Origin: Blastomyces gilchristii SLH14081
Taxonomy: Eukaryota; Ascomycota; Eurotiomycetes; Onygenales; Ajellomycetaceae
NCBI RefSeq assembly: GCF_000003855.2
Contig: NW_003101680.1
Span: 1,498,976-1,562,975, forward strand
DNA: 64,000 bases
Reading direction: 5' to 3'
Shown: one piece after another, positions 47,384 to 59,473 of the stretch
Layout: every line of letters begins with the position of its first letter
How positions within the stretch are numbered: the first letter of the stretch is position 1
Program-made: the position numbers and the translations under genes
Notes under the pieces: generated by a model
The model's input: only the letters and a program-made list of their open reading frames with translations
Database searches by the model: none
Told to the model about the DNA's origin: nothing

Positions 47384-50300
47384 ATGTCGACTGCATCCTC
47401 CCGTTCTCGCGGCTTTGGTCGACGATTAGATAGCGACAGTGGTCCAGGCCTAGGTCGCCGTTCTCGGAATGTTTCCATTTCTCGAAAGAGGCCTGTCAGC
47501 CACAATGACGCCTACATATATGCCCTTCGAGCTGCATATCTCGCCTACCTTCTCCAACCAAGGGCACGTCGCACCCAGAGCGTTCCAGTTCCCCGCCAGC
47601 GAGCTCACAAATCATCAGCTTCCATAATAGCCGATCTAAACTTCGTCAAAGATAACAAGAGCACGAGGCTACCTCATGGGTTTATCGGCCGGCTCGAAAA
47701 TCGAGTAACGGGAGTGTTTAAAGGGATCGAAAAAGAGAAAGCTTACCAGGATGAGGCTGTCAGGAGGACTTTTGCGGCATTTCTAAATCAGTTGAGGGAG
47801 CCAGGTTTTAACAAGAATATGAGAGAGGACAGACGGGCAGAACCCCTGGTTTTAATCTTCGTTACCCATGCTACAAAAGAGCTCTCCAAAGGTCAGGCAC
47901 AAGATGATATCAGCTGGAAGCTTATGGTTGATAGGCATGTGGCTCTATTCGTGAGGATCATCAGTTTGGTCCTCAAAGACCAGGGTTGGGATAAGGATAG
48001 GCCTGAGCTGGCTAGCCAACTTTCCACTCTGGAAACCAAATTGCTTGCACATGATCAGAACCTTGCGGAGGCATCCCCAAAGGATGGAAACGTAATTACC
48101 GAACTCGTGCCCCTGACTTACAAGGTCGAAGACATGCCATTAGTCCAATTTGTGGCGAAAGTGTTTGGACTCAGGAATTCGTATGTGCAGTCAGATATAA
48201 ACAAGTATAAAGATGTGTGGACAGCGACGGCGGCCCTACAAGACCTTAAAACATACCAGGTGCAACTCAACCTGAATACCAGGAAGACTCTGTCTAATGA
48301 AGACTTCGACTCAACCGAAGCTTTTGAAGCGTGGAAGAAAGCCGAGGCTGGCGAACTCTCCCGGATGATGTTCTCTATAATGCAGTCAAACCCCGATACC
48401 AAAACAAGTCTGCCTGGTAGCACACTTCCTCATCTCAATACCAGATCTAGCGACCCCCATGCAATAGATATTGGTTATTCCGACACCTCGGACATTTCTT
48501 CAATAGATGCTGCTTCTTTGTCACAGCCCGATGCGTCTCATGATTACGCTGATAACTCTAATATTTACACCTTCATTCCCCCGGATCCTAGGTCGTTTTA
48601 CCGTTTTATACTCCTTCAAGTGGTAAACCACGAGCTACAGGAAAGACAGACCAACGCATCAGACGCGACATCAGACTCACCAGCTACGGCTCTCCTTTCA
48701 AAACAAGCTACGGATCTACTCAACGAAATAGGCCTTCGCTGGCGAATACCAACATCCAGTCGTGCTGTATTGCTCCTTGATGTTTTCCGGGAGAAATATG
48801 TGGAGCAGGAGATTGACCTTGACACATTGGATTCGGCATTCATTCTTGTGAACCAACCACCGTCGGAGAAATCGAAACGTAGCAGTAGTCTAATCGTCTC
48901 CTTGCTCTCAAATAGGGAGAATTGGACGCTGGCTGATTTTGGTGTAATGACACACCTGCTTGCCTCTCTCCACGAAGCGCTCCTTCGACATCTCTATGAG
49001 ACGATGATGCACTGCTTTGACACCAAAGTTCCCCCTATAGGTTCAGTGATGTACATCCTTGAAAACTATGTCGAAGCTGACCCCAATTTTATATCTAAAC
49101 CAGACGACGTTGAGAATTTTCGTTCTTATGTATATGATGGACTAGTTGACAAGGCAAAAGAAGTATATCAAGAACATCTCAACAAGGAAATACCCCCAGA
49201 ACAGGATGTGTGGGAGTTTTATCATGTAATTCAACTTGGGAAAGGAATTTTGAAGCTTTGCCAACGAATACAGAAGAGATATAAGAAGAACCCGGAAATC
49301 ATGGGGTACGTACTTGCAAATTCTTGATCTCTCGCCCTCAGACTGACTTTTCCAGCGTCAATCCCGCAACTATCCTGTCCAAATGCGTTCTTCCTATGTT
49401 CGCAGAGGACGCACGCGATATCATAACTAGGATTATACAGCAAGCCCAAGATAAAAACGAGGAGATTGGCGTCCAGGATGGCTTTGATTTGTACAAAGAA
49501 TTGGCACAAATCCGCCAATTTTATACAACAACACTCCCTGGGTAAGTAGCTCAATCATATTTAACGTTTCCTCGTTCTTTAGCTAACGGCATTACAGTGA
49601 ACCTTTTCCCATCCCAATCGAGGAACTTCTGTCCAACTTCGTTTGGCGCTGGATACAAGCTACTGATGAGAAGATCGTGGATTGGGTCAATCAAGCTATC
49701 AAACAAGATGACTTCAAAGTCCGCACTGAATCACCGACTGACATACCGACACAAGAGCAACGACGCAGCTTATCCGTCGTAGATGTTTTCCGGTCTTTTA
49801 ATGAAGTGATTAATCAAATTGTGCAGCTGAATTGGGATGACGATGTGGGATATGCTAAGTTCATGACGGCCATTTCGAAATCAATCGGAAGAGGCATTGC
49901 GAGATACTGCGAAGTTCTTGAACAACAATTTAGTAGGGAAATGGATCGCCTTACCCCTGAACAAGAAGCATCCTTGTCGCAATCACGACAAGAGAAGTGG
50001 ATGCAGATGGCCAAGGAGGCGTGGAATAATAAAGAAAAAATTGAACCGTTTCAGTTCTTCCCCCAGGTAAGCTTTGCGAAAAAAAAAAAAAAAAAAAATA
50101 GCTGTGAATATTGCTAACCTTTTTCTTTTTCAGTCCTTTGTAAAGCTGAATAATATCGAATATGCCCTCCATCAGTTGGATAAGCTTGAAAAGGACATAA
50201 ATGTTGATGCTTGCGCGGATGTGCTTGCAAAACATACGCCCCCTACTTTACAACGGCCAAGGAAGATCACCAACTATGTTTTCACAGTCAAAATCGTCGA

Positions 50301-51678
50301 GGCAGAAGACCTGAAGGGATGTGACATGGATGGACTTAGTGATCCTTACGTTTCCTTGGCCGATGAGTCCCAGCGTATCTTCAAGACTCGTATTGTCTAT
50401 GACAATCTTAACCCCCGGTGGGACGATACGGTAGACATCGTTACAAAGGGACCGCAGAACATCATTGCAACAGTCTGGGACTGGGACGCTGTGGGGAGCC
50501 ACGATTATATGGGACGCACTTCTCTCAAGCTTGATCCTGCTCACTTTTCAGACTTTGTCCCAAGGGAATACTGGCTAGACTTGGACACGCAAGGCCGAAT
50601 CTTGCTTCGTGTGAGTATGGAAGGCGAACGCGATGATATCCAGTTTTATTTTGGCAAGGCCTTTCGTACTCTGAAACGTACAGAACGAGAGATGACCCGG
50701 AAAACAACGGAAAAGGTATGTTCAATTTAATGTCACACTCGTATTCCCGGTTGGATATCACTTGCTGACGCGTGTTTTCAGCTTTCCGCTTATATCAACC
50801 ATTGTCTCTCTCGTCGTGCTCTCAAAGCGTTGCTGTCGAAAGGAATCACTATGTCCACTGTTTCCAGCTATTTTAATCGGAACAAAGCAGCGACCGCTTC
50901 AGGTCCGACTCAGGCGGAAATCGAGGGCGCGTTAGACACACTGTTCACATATTTCGACGACAACTTTTCCATAATGAACCAAACACTGACAGAAGAAGCC
51001 ATGAGAAAGGTCATGGCTCGGTTATGGAAAGAAGTACTGGTTACTGTGGAAGCTCTTTTAGTTCCTCCACTTTCTGACAAACCTTCCAATCAACGACCGC
51101 TCACTCAGCAAGAAGTCGACGTCGTATCCCGTTGGCTCCTCTTGCTCCTCAACTTCTTCAACGCCGTCGACGAAGAAACCGGCGAAGCAAACGGCGTACC
51201 CTTAGATATCCTCAAATCACCGAAATACCACGAAATCCAAAGCCTCTTCTTCTTCTACTTTGAACCAACCGATAATTTAATTCGAACGTCAGAACGCATG
51301 GCCTCCGCGACCGCAGCGCGTCAGCAGACCAACCGAAACCGACTCTCCGCCACATCTTCATCGCTCAGCCCATACTCTGCCATTGGTGGTGCGGCTGGTA
51401 TCCCCTCTGCTCGCCGGGGCAAAAGTATTATGCTGTCCCGTAACCTGGGCACTATGAGGAAAGCCAAGGAGGAAAAATGGCGAGAGGCACAAGCGGAACC
51501 GAACGATGATATGATCCTTCGCATCCTGCGCATGCGACCGGAGGCGTACCCGTATATCCGTGATCGCAGTCGACAGAAAGAGAGGTTGGCGACGGCGGCT
51601 GCTGCTGATTTAATCGTTCAACAGAGCTTAATGGCTGGCAGTGGGGGGAGAATGGTTGGAACACTGCCGCGAAGGTAA
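47384..51678 (+). CDS. UNC-13/Munc13-like protein with MHD1, C2 and MHD2 domains (Ync13 relative)
   Basis: Five exons (47384-49305, 49356-49541, 49598-50066, 50134-50715, 50782-51678) join in frame to 1351 residues. A long helical region, the DUF810/MUN-like part, fills most of the first 800 residues and includes an MHD1-type helix pair near 740-800 (VFRSFNEVINQIVQLNWDDD). A C2 domain lies at about 900-1030, with a first calcium-loop motif CDMDGLSDPYV and a second DWDAVGSHDYMG carrying the expected aspartates. A second MHD-like part follows at about 1050-1220. The fission yeast relative Ync13 coordinates exocytosis and wall integrity at septation; animal Munc13 primes vesicles. The ATG at 47384 is the first in this frame. 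An alternative upstream exon at 47188, spliced to an acceptor at about 47283, would add about 43 residues. Confidence 0.88.
50080..50099 (+). repeat. Poly-A run in intron 3 of the UNC-13-like gene
   Basis: About twenty A near the 5' side of a 67-bp intron (50067-50133) whose branch point GCTAAC and T-rich acceptor remain intact. Confidence 0.8.
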
Positions 51679-52409
51679 AATCATGTTTATCGAACTATTA
51701 TCTCTAGGAGATAGGAAATGACTTGTGTTTACGAATGGATTCCCCTTTATTTATTTTCACGGCTGCGTTATTTTAGAAGGGATGGATATGGACAGGTCGG
51801 GTTATATGTTTGGCGTGTGGGAAACTTAAGCGTTAATTGATGTTCGTTTCCTTTCCCCCTTATCTTTTTGCGTTTTTCTTTGCCTGTTACTTCGTTTAGC
51901 TTTTTTGCGTTATTTCCGACTCACAGCTCAAGACCAATCTTATATTATAGCTTCAATTTCCCTTCTTACAATTCTCTAGCAAAGTTCATATCATCATCGT
52001 TCAACCCATCTTCTGGGGATGCCACATACCTCTCATTTTTCGACTTGTATTCCCGAACCCGAAAATTCCCTTCTCTATTCTATCAGTCCTGCTTTGCCGT
52101 TTTTTATGATGCCTTAATGTTCCACCCAACCATCCCCTCTCTTGCTATGTTTCATGACTGTTTTCAGGCTTGAAAGACGATTCCAAGGCTAAAATGCGCC
52201 CTTTCGTTATCATGTTAGTAATATGTTATTCCGTGGGTTGACAAAAAAGGAACGGGCTGAGGAGTGGATAACTTCTGATGTGATATTTGTTTTTACACTT
52301 TTCGCTTGCAGGTCATACAAAGTTAAAGCGCTCTAAATCACATGAGAAAAATGAAAAATGGAATGATTTCCGCTAACTACTGCAAGTTAGTAATTAATTT
52401 TTATTGCGG
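51679..52409. other. 3' flank of the UNC-13-like gene
   Basis: AT- and pyrimidine-rich sequence including a likely 3' untranslated region. No gene is seen. Confidence 0.4.
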
Positions 52410-52848
52410 ACAAGCATCAAATGCTTGCGTAGCCCCCTCTACCACTTCCACCCTCCCCCCTGGTACCATTGAACTGAACAAACAAATGTAGATAAGATGA
52501 GGTGTTCGTTTGAAGAGGATTCTATCCGCAATGCAGCACCCTGCTTCAAATGTATTATTAAAATTCTAGGTCNNNNNNNNNNNNNNNNNNNNNNNNNNNN
52601 NNNNNNNNNNNNNNNNNNNNNNNNNNNNNNNNNNNNNNNNNNNNNNNNNNNNNNNNNNNNNNNNNNNNNNNNNNNNNNNNNNNNNNNNNNNNNNNNNNNN
52701 NNNNNNNNNNNNNNNNNNNNNNNNNNNNNNNNNNNNNNNNNNNNNNNNNNNNNNNNNNNNNNNNNNNNNNNNNNNNNNNNNNATACTACATTACATGAGA
52801 TTTTATTACAGAGTATTTAGCAGTATATACTATAAACACAGAGATCAA
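52410..52848 (-). repeat. Dispersed repeat, second locus, inverted copy (contains assembly gap)
   Basis: From 52410, ACAAGCATCAAA then TGCTTGCGTAGCCCCCTCTA matches the reverse complement of the edge at 20261-20310, lacking its duplicated AAGCGAGCGT. After the N run, 52783-52848 (TTTAGCAGT, then AACACAGAGATCAAAA) matches the reverse complement of about 19558-19620, with extra A/T changes. This is therefore an inverted and more mutated relative of the 19-20 kb block. Confidence 0.75.
52573..52782. other. Assembly gap (210 N)
   Basis: Two hundred and ten undetermined bases inside the repeat block. Confidence 0.95.
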
Positions 52849-52849
52849 A

Positions 52850-53335
52850 ATGTGGTAGAGATAGTAAGAGAGGAGTAGAGATAGTGAAAGTGATAGAAGA
52901 GACTGTAGAGTAGTAGAGATAATGATGATGATAGAGAGGCTAGAGAGTGAAAAAGGTGATAGAGAGAGGTGATAGAGGTGGTAGAAGTGAGAGAGATGAT
53001 AGAGATGATAAGAGAGGGATAGAATGGTAAGATGAGAATAGAGATAGAGAGTGAAAGTGATAGAGAGTGCTGTGAAGTGGTAGAGGCAGTGGTGGTGATA
53101 GAGGTGGTAGGGGTGATAGGGGTGGTAAGGGGTGGTAAGGGGTGATAAGGGGTGGTAAGGAGGGGTCAGAGTGGAAGGGGTGTAGGGGTGGTAGAGGTGG
53201 TAGGAGTGGTAAGAGAGTGAGTGGTAAGATGGGGGTAGGGTAGAGATATGAAGTGGAAGTGATAGGGGGTGCTACGGGGCGTTAGAGGCGGTGGTGATGG
53301 TAGAGGGTAGATAGAGTGGTAGGTAGAGTAGGAGC
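52850..53335 (+). repeat. G-rich minisatellite, second block
   Basis: GGTGATAG/GGTGGTAG units on the plus strand, AT-richer at the left and cleaner at the right. The module at about 53253-53310 (GTGGAAGTGATAG, then GGCGTTAGAGGCGGTGGTGA) matches 20205-20260 in the same orientation, although the flanking repeat arms are inverted relative to that locus. Confidence 0.85.
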
Positions 53336-53344
53336 AATTAGCAG

Positions 53345-53432
53345 GCGCCACTACATATCCATGGATTTTTGATGGGGTGCACGTGATGTCACGTTACAGT
53401 GTTTTTTGCACGGAAAAGTTGGTTTGGTTTTC
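53345..53432 (-). repeat. Dispersed repeat arm, inverted copy
   Basis: Read on the minus strand this gives CCAACTTTTCCGTGCAAAAA, then CTGTAACGTGACATCACGTG, then CACCCCATCA and TCCATGG, matching 19200-19275. It is the least mutated copy in the window, retaining CG dinucleotides that are TG/CA in the others. Confidence 0.8.
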
Positions 53433-54499
53433 CGCACCAACCATATAGCGCACTCTGCTCCGTAGATAGCAACCAATACAACTACTCAGACGTCCAACAT
53501 GATCTCTAATATATCATGTTTGGTGATAATAATGTTGTGGTGAGGCGCACCCACCCATGATGTGGTGGGGTGGGGTAAGCGAAGGCATGGGTAGAACATA
53601 TCACCGCGAAATAGTAATAATACCTACTCAAAATGCTTTTGATATTGTTCTTATAAGTAGTTAACAATTGTAAAAGTCTAACTTACCAATCGCCGAAATC
53701 GCCTAGAGAGAGTTTCTTGAAGCTAGTCCAGTGTATTGAGTTAAGTTAGGGCTAACCCTCCCACCCCAGTAAGTTATTGTCCCCGCCGTAACAGTTACAC
53801 GCACCGAACACGATCGATGGCTGTCTGCTGTCCCGTCTAGAACTTGGAAATCTGGTGGCCTAGTGAACCCGTCCGCCGCCGGTATTCGTGCTGATCCCGC
53901 AAAGCAGAAGCCATTGTTTGGAAGAAACACAAAGTGATTCCTCTCTAGAAAGGGGATCGGAGATGGAGCTGACTTTATCAGGGTTCCTTTGGTCCCCCCC
54001 CCTTGGAAGCCAGTCATCAGCGCCCCAGGAAGCACCGATTCCATTGGGCAGGACCGCTCTTTATATTTCTGGGCGCGAGCACCGTGGATCTGTTGGGGCC
54101 CATCGTTGGGGGGGATGGGGGTCCTATTTACCCCGGCATTCCCACCGCACCGCACACAGCACACAGCCCAGGATGCGGAATCTGTTGGCGGAGTCAAGAA
54201 AGCATCTCGGTGGAATTCTCGTAGTTCAGCTGCCCGCGCTCAATAATAATAATAATAATAATACTCTGAATTCCTCCTGAAATTGCCCCCACAGCGATTG
54301 CCTGCACCAATGAACATGTGAGCATTTATCAGATATTATGGCAGAGCTAAATCGCGGAGCAGTCGGTCATTTTTCGATTTGACTATCATTTGCAACCTTA
54401 CACCAATTCACTCTCCCTTCTTCACCCCTGCCAAACATCCGAGAGTCTTCTAATAACTAGCTAGCTTATAGGCAGGCTCAGTTTCCAAATATTATTAGA
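53433..54499. other. Intergenic upstream of bioB
   Basis: Holds a locally GC-rich stretch (about 53750-54240) and an AAT trinucleotide repeat at 54243-54263. A 164-codon minus-strand frame at 53703-54197 covers the GC-rich part but resembles nothing I know and is not called. Confidence 0.45.
54243..54263 (+). repeat. AAT trinucleotide repeat
   Basis: Seven tandem AAT units about 240 bases before the bioB start codon. Confidence 0.85.
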
Positions 54500-55752
54500 A
54501 TGGCTTCGATAAGAGTGTCCCCAGCTGGGGCGCGGAGCTTTCTACGTTTATTTACCCCAATTACACAAACCCGAGCGGCTACCTCTATATCACCAGCCGC
54601 TGCGTCAACGTCGACTGTGCTACAAGATGCAATTGCAGCCGAAGCTCCCCGCATCAATTGGACGCGAGATGAGATCAGACAGATATACGAAACGCCCCTA
54701 CACCAACTTACTCATGCTGCTGTATGAAATTATCCCACTCGGAGGGGGGGGGGAAATCCTCTCCCCTCTTCCTCCTCTTTCCATCATTGACAGAGAGAAA
54801 GTGACGCTAATGACTTCTTTTGGTATAATGCCCACAGGCAACTGTTCACCGACGATTCCATGACCCCTCGGCTATCCAACTATGTACTCTAATGAATATC
54901 AAAGTTGGCGGCTGCTCAGAAGATTGTTCGTACTGCTCGCAATCCTCTCGCTACGACACGGGCCTCAAGGCAACGAAGATGAGCTCCGTCGATGCTGTCC
55001 TGGAAGCAGCCCGCATCGCGAAAGAAAACGGCAGCACCCGCTTCTGCCTCGGCGCAGCATGGCGGGATATGCGTGGTCGTAAAAGCAGTCTACGGAACGT
55101 GAAGCAAATGATCTCCGGCGTGAGAAAGCTGGATATGGAAGTCTGCGTGACTCTTGGGATGATCGATGGGGAGCAGGCAAAGGAGCTCAAGGAAGCCGGC
55201 TTGACCGCTTACAATCACAACGTCGACACCTCGCGGGAATTCTACCCATCCATTATTAGCACGCGGACATACGACGAGCGCCTCCAGACTCTGAGCCACG
55301 TACGCGATGCCGGAATCAACGTTTGCTCTGGCGGGATCCTAGGGCTGGGCGAGGAGGACTCCGATCGCGTTGGCCTGCTACATACCGCTGCAACCCTCCC
55401 TGCGCACCCAGAGTCGTTCCCCGTTAACGCCCTCGTGCCCATCAAGGGAACCCCACTGGGGGACAGGAAGCCTATCGAGTTTGACAAGTTGCTTCGCACT
55501 GTGGCGACGGCGCGGATCATCCTTCCCAAAACCACCGTGCGACTCTCCGCGGGCCGCATCAACATGACTGAAGAGCAGCAGGTTGCGTGCTTCATGGCCG
55601 GGGCCAATTCGGTATTTACTGGGGAGAAAATGCTTACCACTGACTGCAGTGGCTGGGAGGAGGATAAGAAGATGTTTGAGAAGTGGGGATTCTATCCCAT
55701 GGAAGGGTTTCAGCGGGGGGAGTTCAGGGGCGATACTACCACGCCGAGTTAA
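54500..55752 (+). CDS. bioB: Biotin synthase
   Basis: Two exons, 54500-54721 and 54838-55752, join in phase 0 to 378 residues. The first 45 or so residues are basic and Ser/Ala-rich, a likely mitochondrial presequence. The radical-SAM cluster motif is CSEDCSYC at residues 100-107. The ligands of the sacrificial 2Fe-2S cluster are all present by motif: FCLGAAWR, VCVTLGM, NVCSGGILGLGE and the arginine in RLSAGRINM. The enzyme inserts sulfur into dethiobiotin to give biotin, the last pathway step. It is convergent with bioDA, with only 129 bp between the stop codons. The intron contains a G run. The N-terminal exon is joined through ATVHRRFHDPSAIQLCTLMN, which is strongly conserved in BioB. Confidence 0.96.
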
Positions 55753-55881
55753 AAGCAGTTTTTTAAGTAGAAGATTTTTCTTTTTTGTAGTTAGTTGCCT
55801 TATATCACTAGACACATCTATATTTCAAAGCAAACGGTATATATCTACCTAGAATCTAAAACTTTTTTTTTCCTATGCTAT

Positions 55882-58819
55882 TTACAGAAGAGCAGTACGA
55901 ACCGATTTTTCTAGCATGGTCAGCTCATCTGGATCTGAAGTCAGATCACACATCAAATACAAGACATTTCCCAGCACTCTACAGTGAATGTTAAAACCGT
56001 CCGCGTTTGTTTTGGCTAGTTGCCGCTGTAAGCCAGCGGCGGAGTTGGAGCCATATCCTAGAACAAAGTCAGTCAGTTAGCGGGGTTGGATGGTCACAGG
56101 GGAGGGGGGGGAAGGGGGACGGGGTAGTATGAGGAGCTAGAGGCACGGGCAAGGGCTGTTTACTGACCACCACCATCTTGGCTTCGCAAGCTAATGCTAA
56201 TGACTGTACCAAGGGCAAAAACAGCCTCGACCTGTTCTGAGTGCGAGAGGTCCCGGACGAGCTGCTCGGACCATCTACTCCAAGCGTGCCGAGGTTGTGC
56301 GAGAGGGTTAAGCTCCATCTTCACATCCTCGATCACCACTGATGGTTGATCATGCTTCCGGTTATTATGATCATGCTGTTGTGCTTGCTGATACCGCTCC
56401 GCATTCTTAGCCGTTAGCATGCGAAGCGATGCATCGGCCACTTTGCAGCCGACTGGGTGGGCAGTATAGCTGTGGCCGTGCAGCAGGGCATCGACTTTAT
56501 GCGGGCTGGAAAACACATCGAAGATCTCCTGGCTTGCTAGAGTGATACATAGCGGGAGCAGGCCGCCGGTTAGTAGCTTTGCGTGCACGGAGATGTCAGG
56601 ATGGGTATCAAGGAAGGAGGCGGAGGACGCTCTGCCCAGGCGATAGAGGCCGGTAAAAACTTCGTCGAAAATCACGGGCAGTCCAGACCATGCGTGATCT
56701 GAGGCTAGTGATGGTTGTGGTGGTTGTGGTGGTGGTGGGGCATTATTATTATAGCCCTGTCCGAATAAGTCCGGATTGTCCCGAATTACTTCCACCACAG
56801 CTTGTTGGAAAAGTGGATCGCTGCAGGCGTTTGGTTATTATTATTTTTTTATTTATTTATTTTTATTTTTTTTTCAAATGGCAGCTGCGGTTAACAGCGG
56901 CGGACGAGGAAAAGGAAAGAAGGAGATTGTTGCAGAATCATGGGGTACTAACGCAAATAACATCCCGCCAGCTCCCAGGATCACTGGCTCCATGATCAGG
57001 GCCCCGAATTTTCGACCATCCTGTAACACAAGATTTTCTAGGCTCTTCTTTATGTAAGTTTTGTATCGTCGACCGGCCGCAGACTGTTTTCGTCGAGAGA
57101 GGTCAAAAATCGACTGTAGGGTAGGGAATTCTGTATTTTCTCCCAGCGATCCCTTTAAATCCTCTGGTGTTTCGACGATCCACTTGCCCCGTATCATCTT
57201 CACCGTGGGGAAATCGAACCAATGGCCACGGCCACGGTACCACTCAACTTTCTTATTGTAGATTGATGGTTCTGAGAGGTCCATTGTACCAATAGTATCA
57301 CCATGATAACTTCCGCGCAGGCCTAGAATTTCAATGTCTTCTTTGGTGGAATTCCAGTTATACCGCTTGCACGCTACTCTGAGTGCCATCTTGACGGCGA
57401 CCTCCATACCAGTGCTGCCATTATCGGAGAAGAATGCCCTTTTCAAGCGAGGATTGTCCATCTTTTTAATCAAGGACTCCGCGAGTGAAAGGGCCGGTTC
57501 ATGGATCGCGCCGGGGAAAATGACATGGCCGTATCGACCAGCTGCATAGGCTGCCTCCAATGCCAATTCAGGGTTCCCGTGCCCAAGGCACTGTGTCCAC
57601 CATGATGCAGAACCGTCAAATGTTGGGCGTAATAAGTTGAGTGTATCCTGTGGCGCAGGCGCAGTATTAGATGTGGTCGATTTCGAGCCAGACTCCGTAG
57701 AAGAGCCTTTGGAGGTTTGGAAACAGTCTCCGTATGCTGAATCGATCACCATGATATCCCTTGGAGCTATCGACTGGTGTTGGGTAAAGGGGTACCAGAT
57801 GGAGTCATGGGCCCTGGAAGGCATGGACTCAAGTTCCGAGATACGGGAATGATGCTTTTCGGCGAGTCCTTCCAAGAAACCGGCGAGGGGTGCATGTGGT
57901 TCTGTCACTAGCTTTTGAACCTGCGTTTCGTAATATTTTGACATTTGTTGCTCATCACTTGCGGCAGGGGAGCCATTATCCGTCATCCGCTTTTCAGGAG
58001 GCTGGGGAACAGTTAAGACTGGAATTTTCTTCTTGGAGTAGAAAAAATCTTCTAGATATGTATGGTTTTGATAGTAACTATCTTCCAGCACCGCAACCGC
58101 ATCGACATCGTATCCGCGCAATGAAAGACTTTCAAACGCAGCAATGGAAGATGATATACCCCCCAATCTTGAGTCGGCAACTAGAATGACGGGCAATCGT
58201 AGTGGTCTATAGAGATCACTTTGCAGCGTACCATTCGGGCCAGGGGATAAGACACCCCCAGCCGTCTCAACGAGGACAAGTCCTTGCCCATGTTGTGCCC
58301 ATCCATTAAGCGTTTGGCTAACTGCTTCGACTATTTCTCGATCTGTAGGGCACTGCAGTCATGGAATTTAGCAGCCGCTGCGATATGTATACATAGATTA
58401 AGGAAAAATTACCTTTTTGCCAGCAGCAGCAAGATGTGGACTCACTGGCTGGTCGAAGATGTATAAACATTTGCTCGAAACATGTTTAGCGAAGCGACTG
58501 ATGTGTCTGTGTTGTGACCAAGCATATTAGGAAATGTCATACATCTTATGACAGGTTCATGGAAAAGTTTTTGAAATCCAGGTGATATACCTGACGGACA
58601 AAGTAGGCAGCCATTTCCATCATCCACGTACCTATCATCCCGTTCATTTTCATTGCCAGTGGAAACAGGCTTCAGATACCAGTGGTTGATTTTGGGCTTC
58701 GACAAAGCATGGGCTCTATAAAACAATGACGAGAATATCGTTTTACCCACGCTGGTATTGGCGCCGTATACTTGATAGGCCTGGAAATGCTTTGAGAGAA
58801 AAGCTCCCACACGAGCCAT
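55882..58819 (-). CDS. bioDA: Bifunctional dethiobiotin synthetase / DAPA aminotransferase
   Basis: Five exons in gene order (58632-58819, 58413-58506, 56953-58352, 56168-56820, 55882-56057) join in frame to 836 residues. The N-terminal dethiobiotin synthetase has the P-loop GANTSVGKT at 19-27, KPVSTG and VETAGGVLSPG. The C-terminal aminotransferase begins near 275 with WYPFTQHQ and shows FSDNGSTGMEVAVKMALR, GSYHGDTIG, FDEVFTGLYRLGR (the PLP aspartate) and the PLP lysine near 642 in HAKLLTGG. It converts KAPA to DAPA with an amino donor, then closes the ureido ring with CO2 and ATP. Two low-complexity inserts (NNNAPPPPQPPQP and QHDHNNRKHDQ) interrupt the aminotransferase part. It is divergent from bioF across 654 bp. 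Intron 3 (132 bp) is very AT-rich; its donor GTTAGT is inferred from frame and conservation. Confidence 0.94.
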
Positions 58820-59473
58820 TGTCGATGCGAATGGCCCTTTTTTAGGGGATGGACAGTTCCCAGGACATTTAATGCGGTCCCTTGAAAACTGAGACTTGAA
58901 GCATAGTCAAAAATCCCGGAATTATGACGCAGTCACTGCAGGTTCCCCACCAATATCGTCCGTATTCGCAAAGACTGTGTAGCCGCAGATTAGCCGCAGT
59001 TTAATTTGATGAAAATTCGCCGACTCTTGTTGAGGCTCGGATGAGTCTCACGTGCTCTGTATGGGCCGCGATGAGCTCAACCTTGACTACAAATGCGGGA
59101 TAATATACAGGGAACACGAATCGAGTGGAGGTGGGTGGAGGAATAACCAATGGCCTTTTTTGCCCCGAGCTGGCCTGTAGAGTCCCTACCCCTCATCGCC
59201 CTCAGTCAGGTTCTAGGGAATCTTTAATCCTCATGCTGACTGGTGGAACCCCTTTCTCTGCCCCAACGGGCCAACAATATCAAGGTTCTCACCGAGCCCT
59301 GAATGTAAGGCTCGCCGGGTACCTACGCAGGGTAACAACCCTAGTCAAAAAACACACAATGAATTACGCTCAGAGCTTGCAGGGCTTGCCCCGCCTCAAG
59401 AACCCGTGAATTTGTTGTGAATGCTGGCGAAATACTCAAAATCTAATCGATCTGGTCACCATGTAATCGCAAA
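58820..59473. promoter_or_regulatory. Shared divergent promoter region of bioDA and bioF
   Basis: The 654 bp separate two divergent start codons of one pathway, so co-regulation from here is likely. Small frames in it are not conserved. I can name no factor site. Confidence 0.5.

Noticed and set aside
53703..54197. 164-codon minus-strand frame upstream of bioB
   Set aside because: It lies in a GC-rich patch where stops are rare, overlaps frames on the other strand, and shows no recognisable domain.
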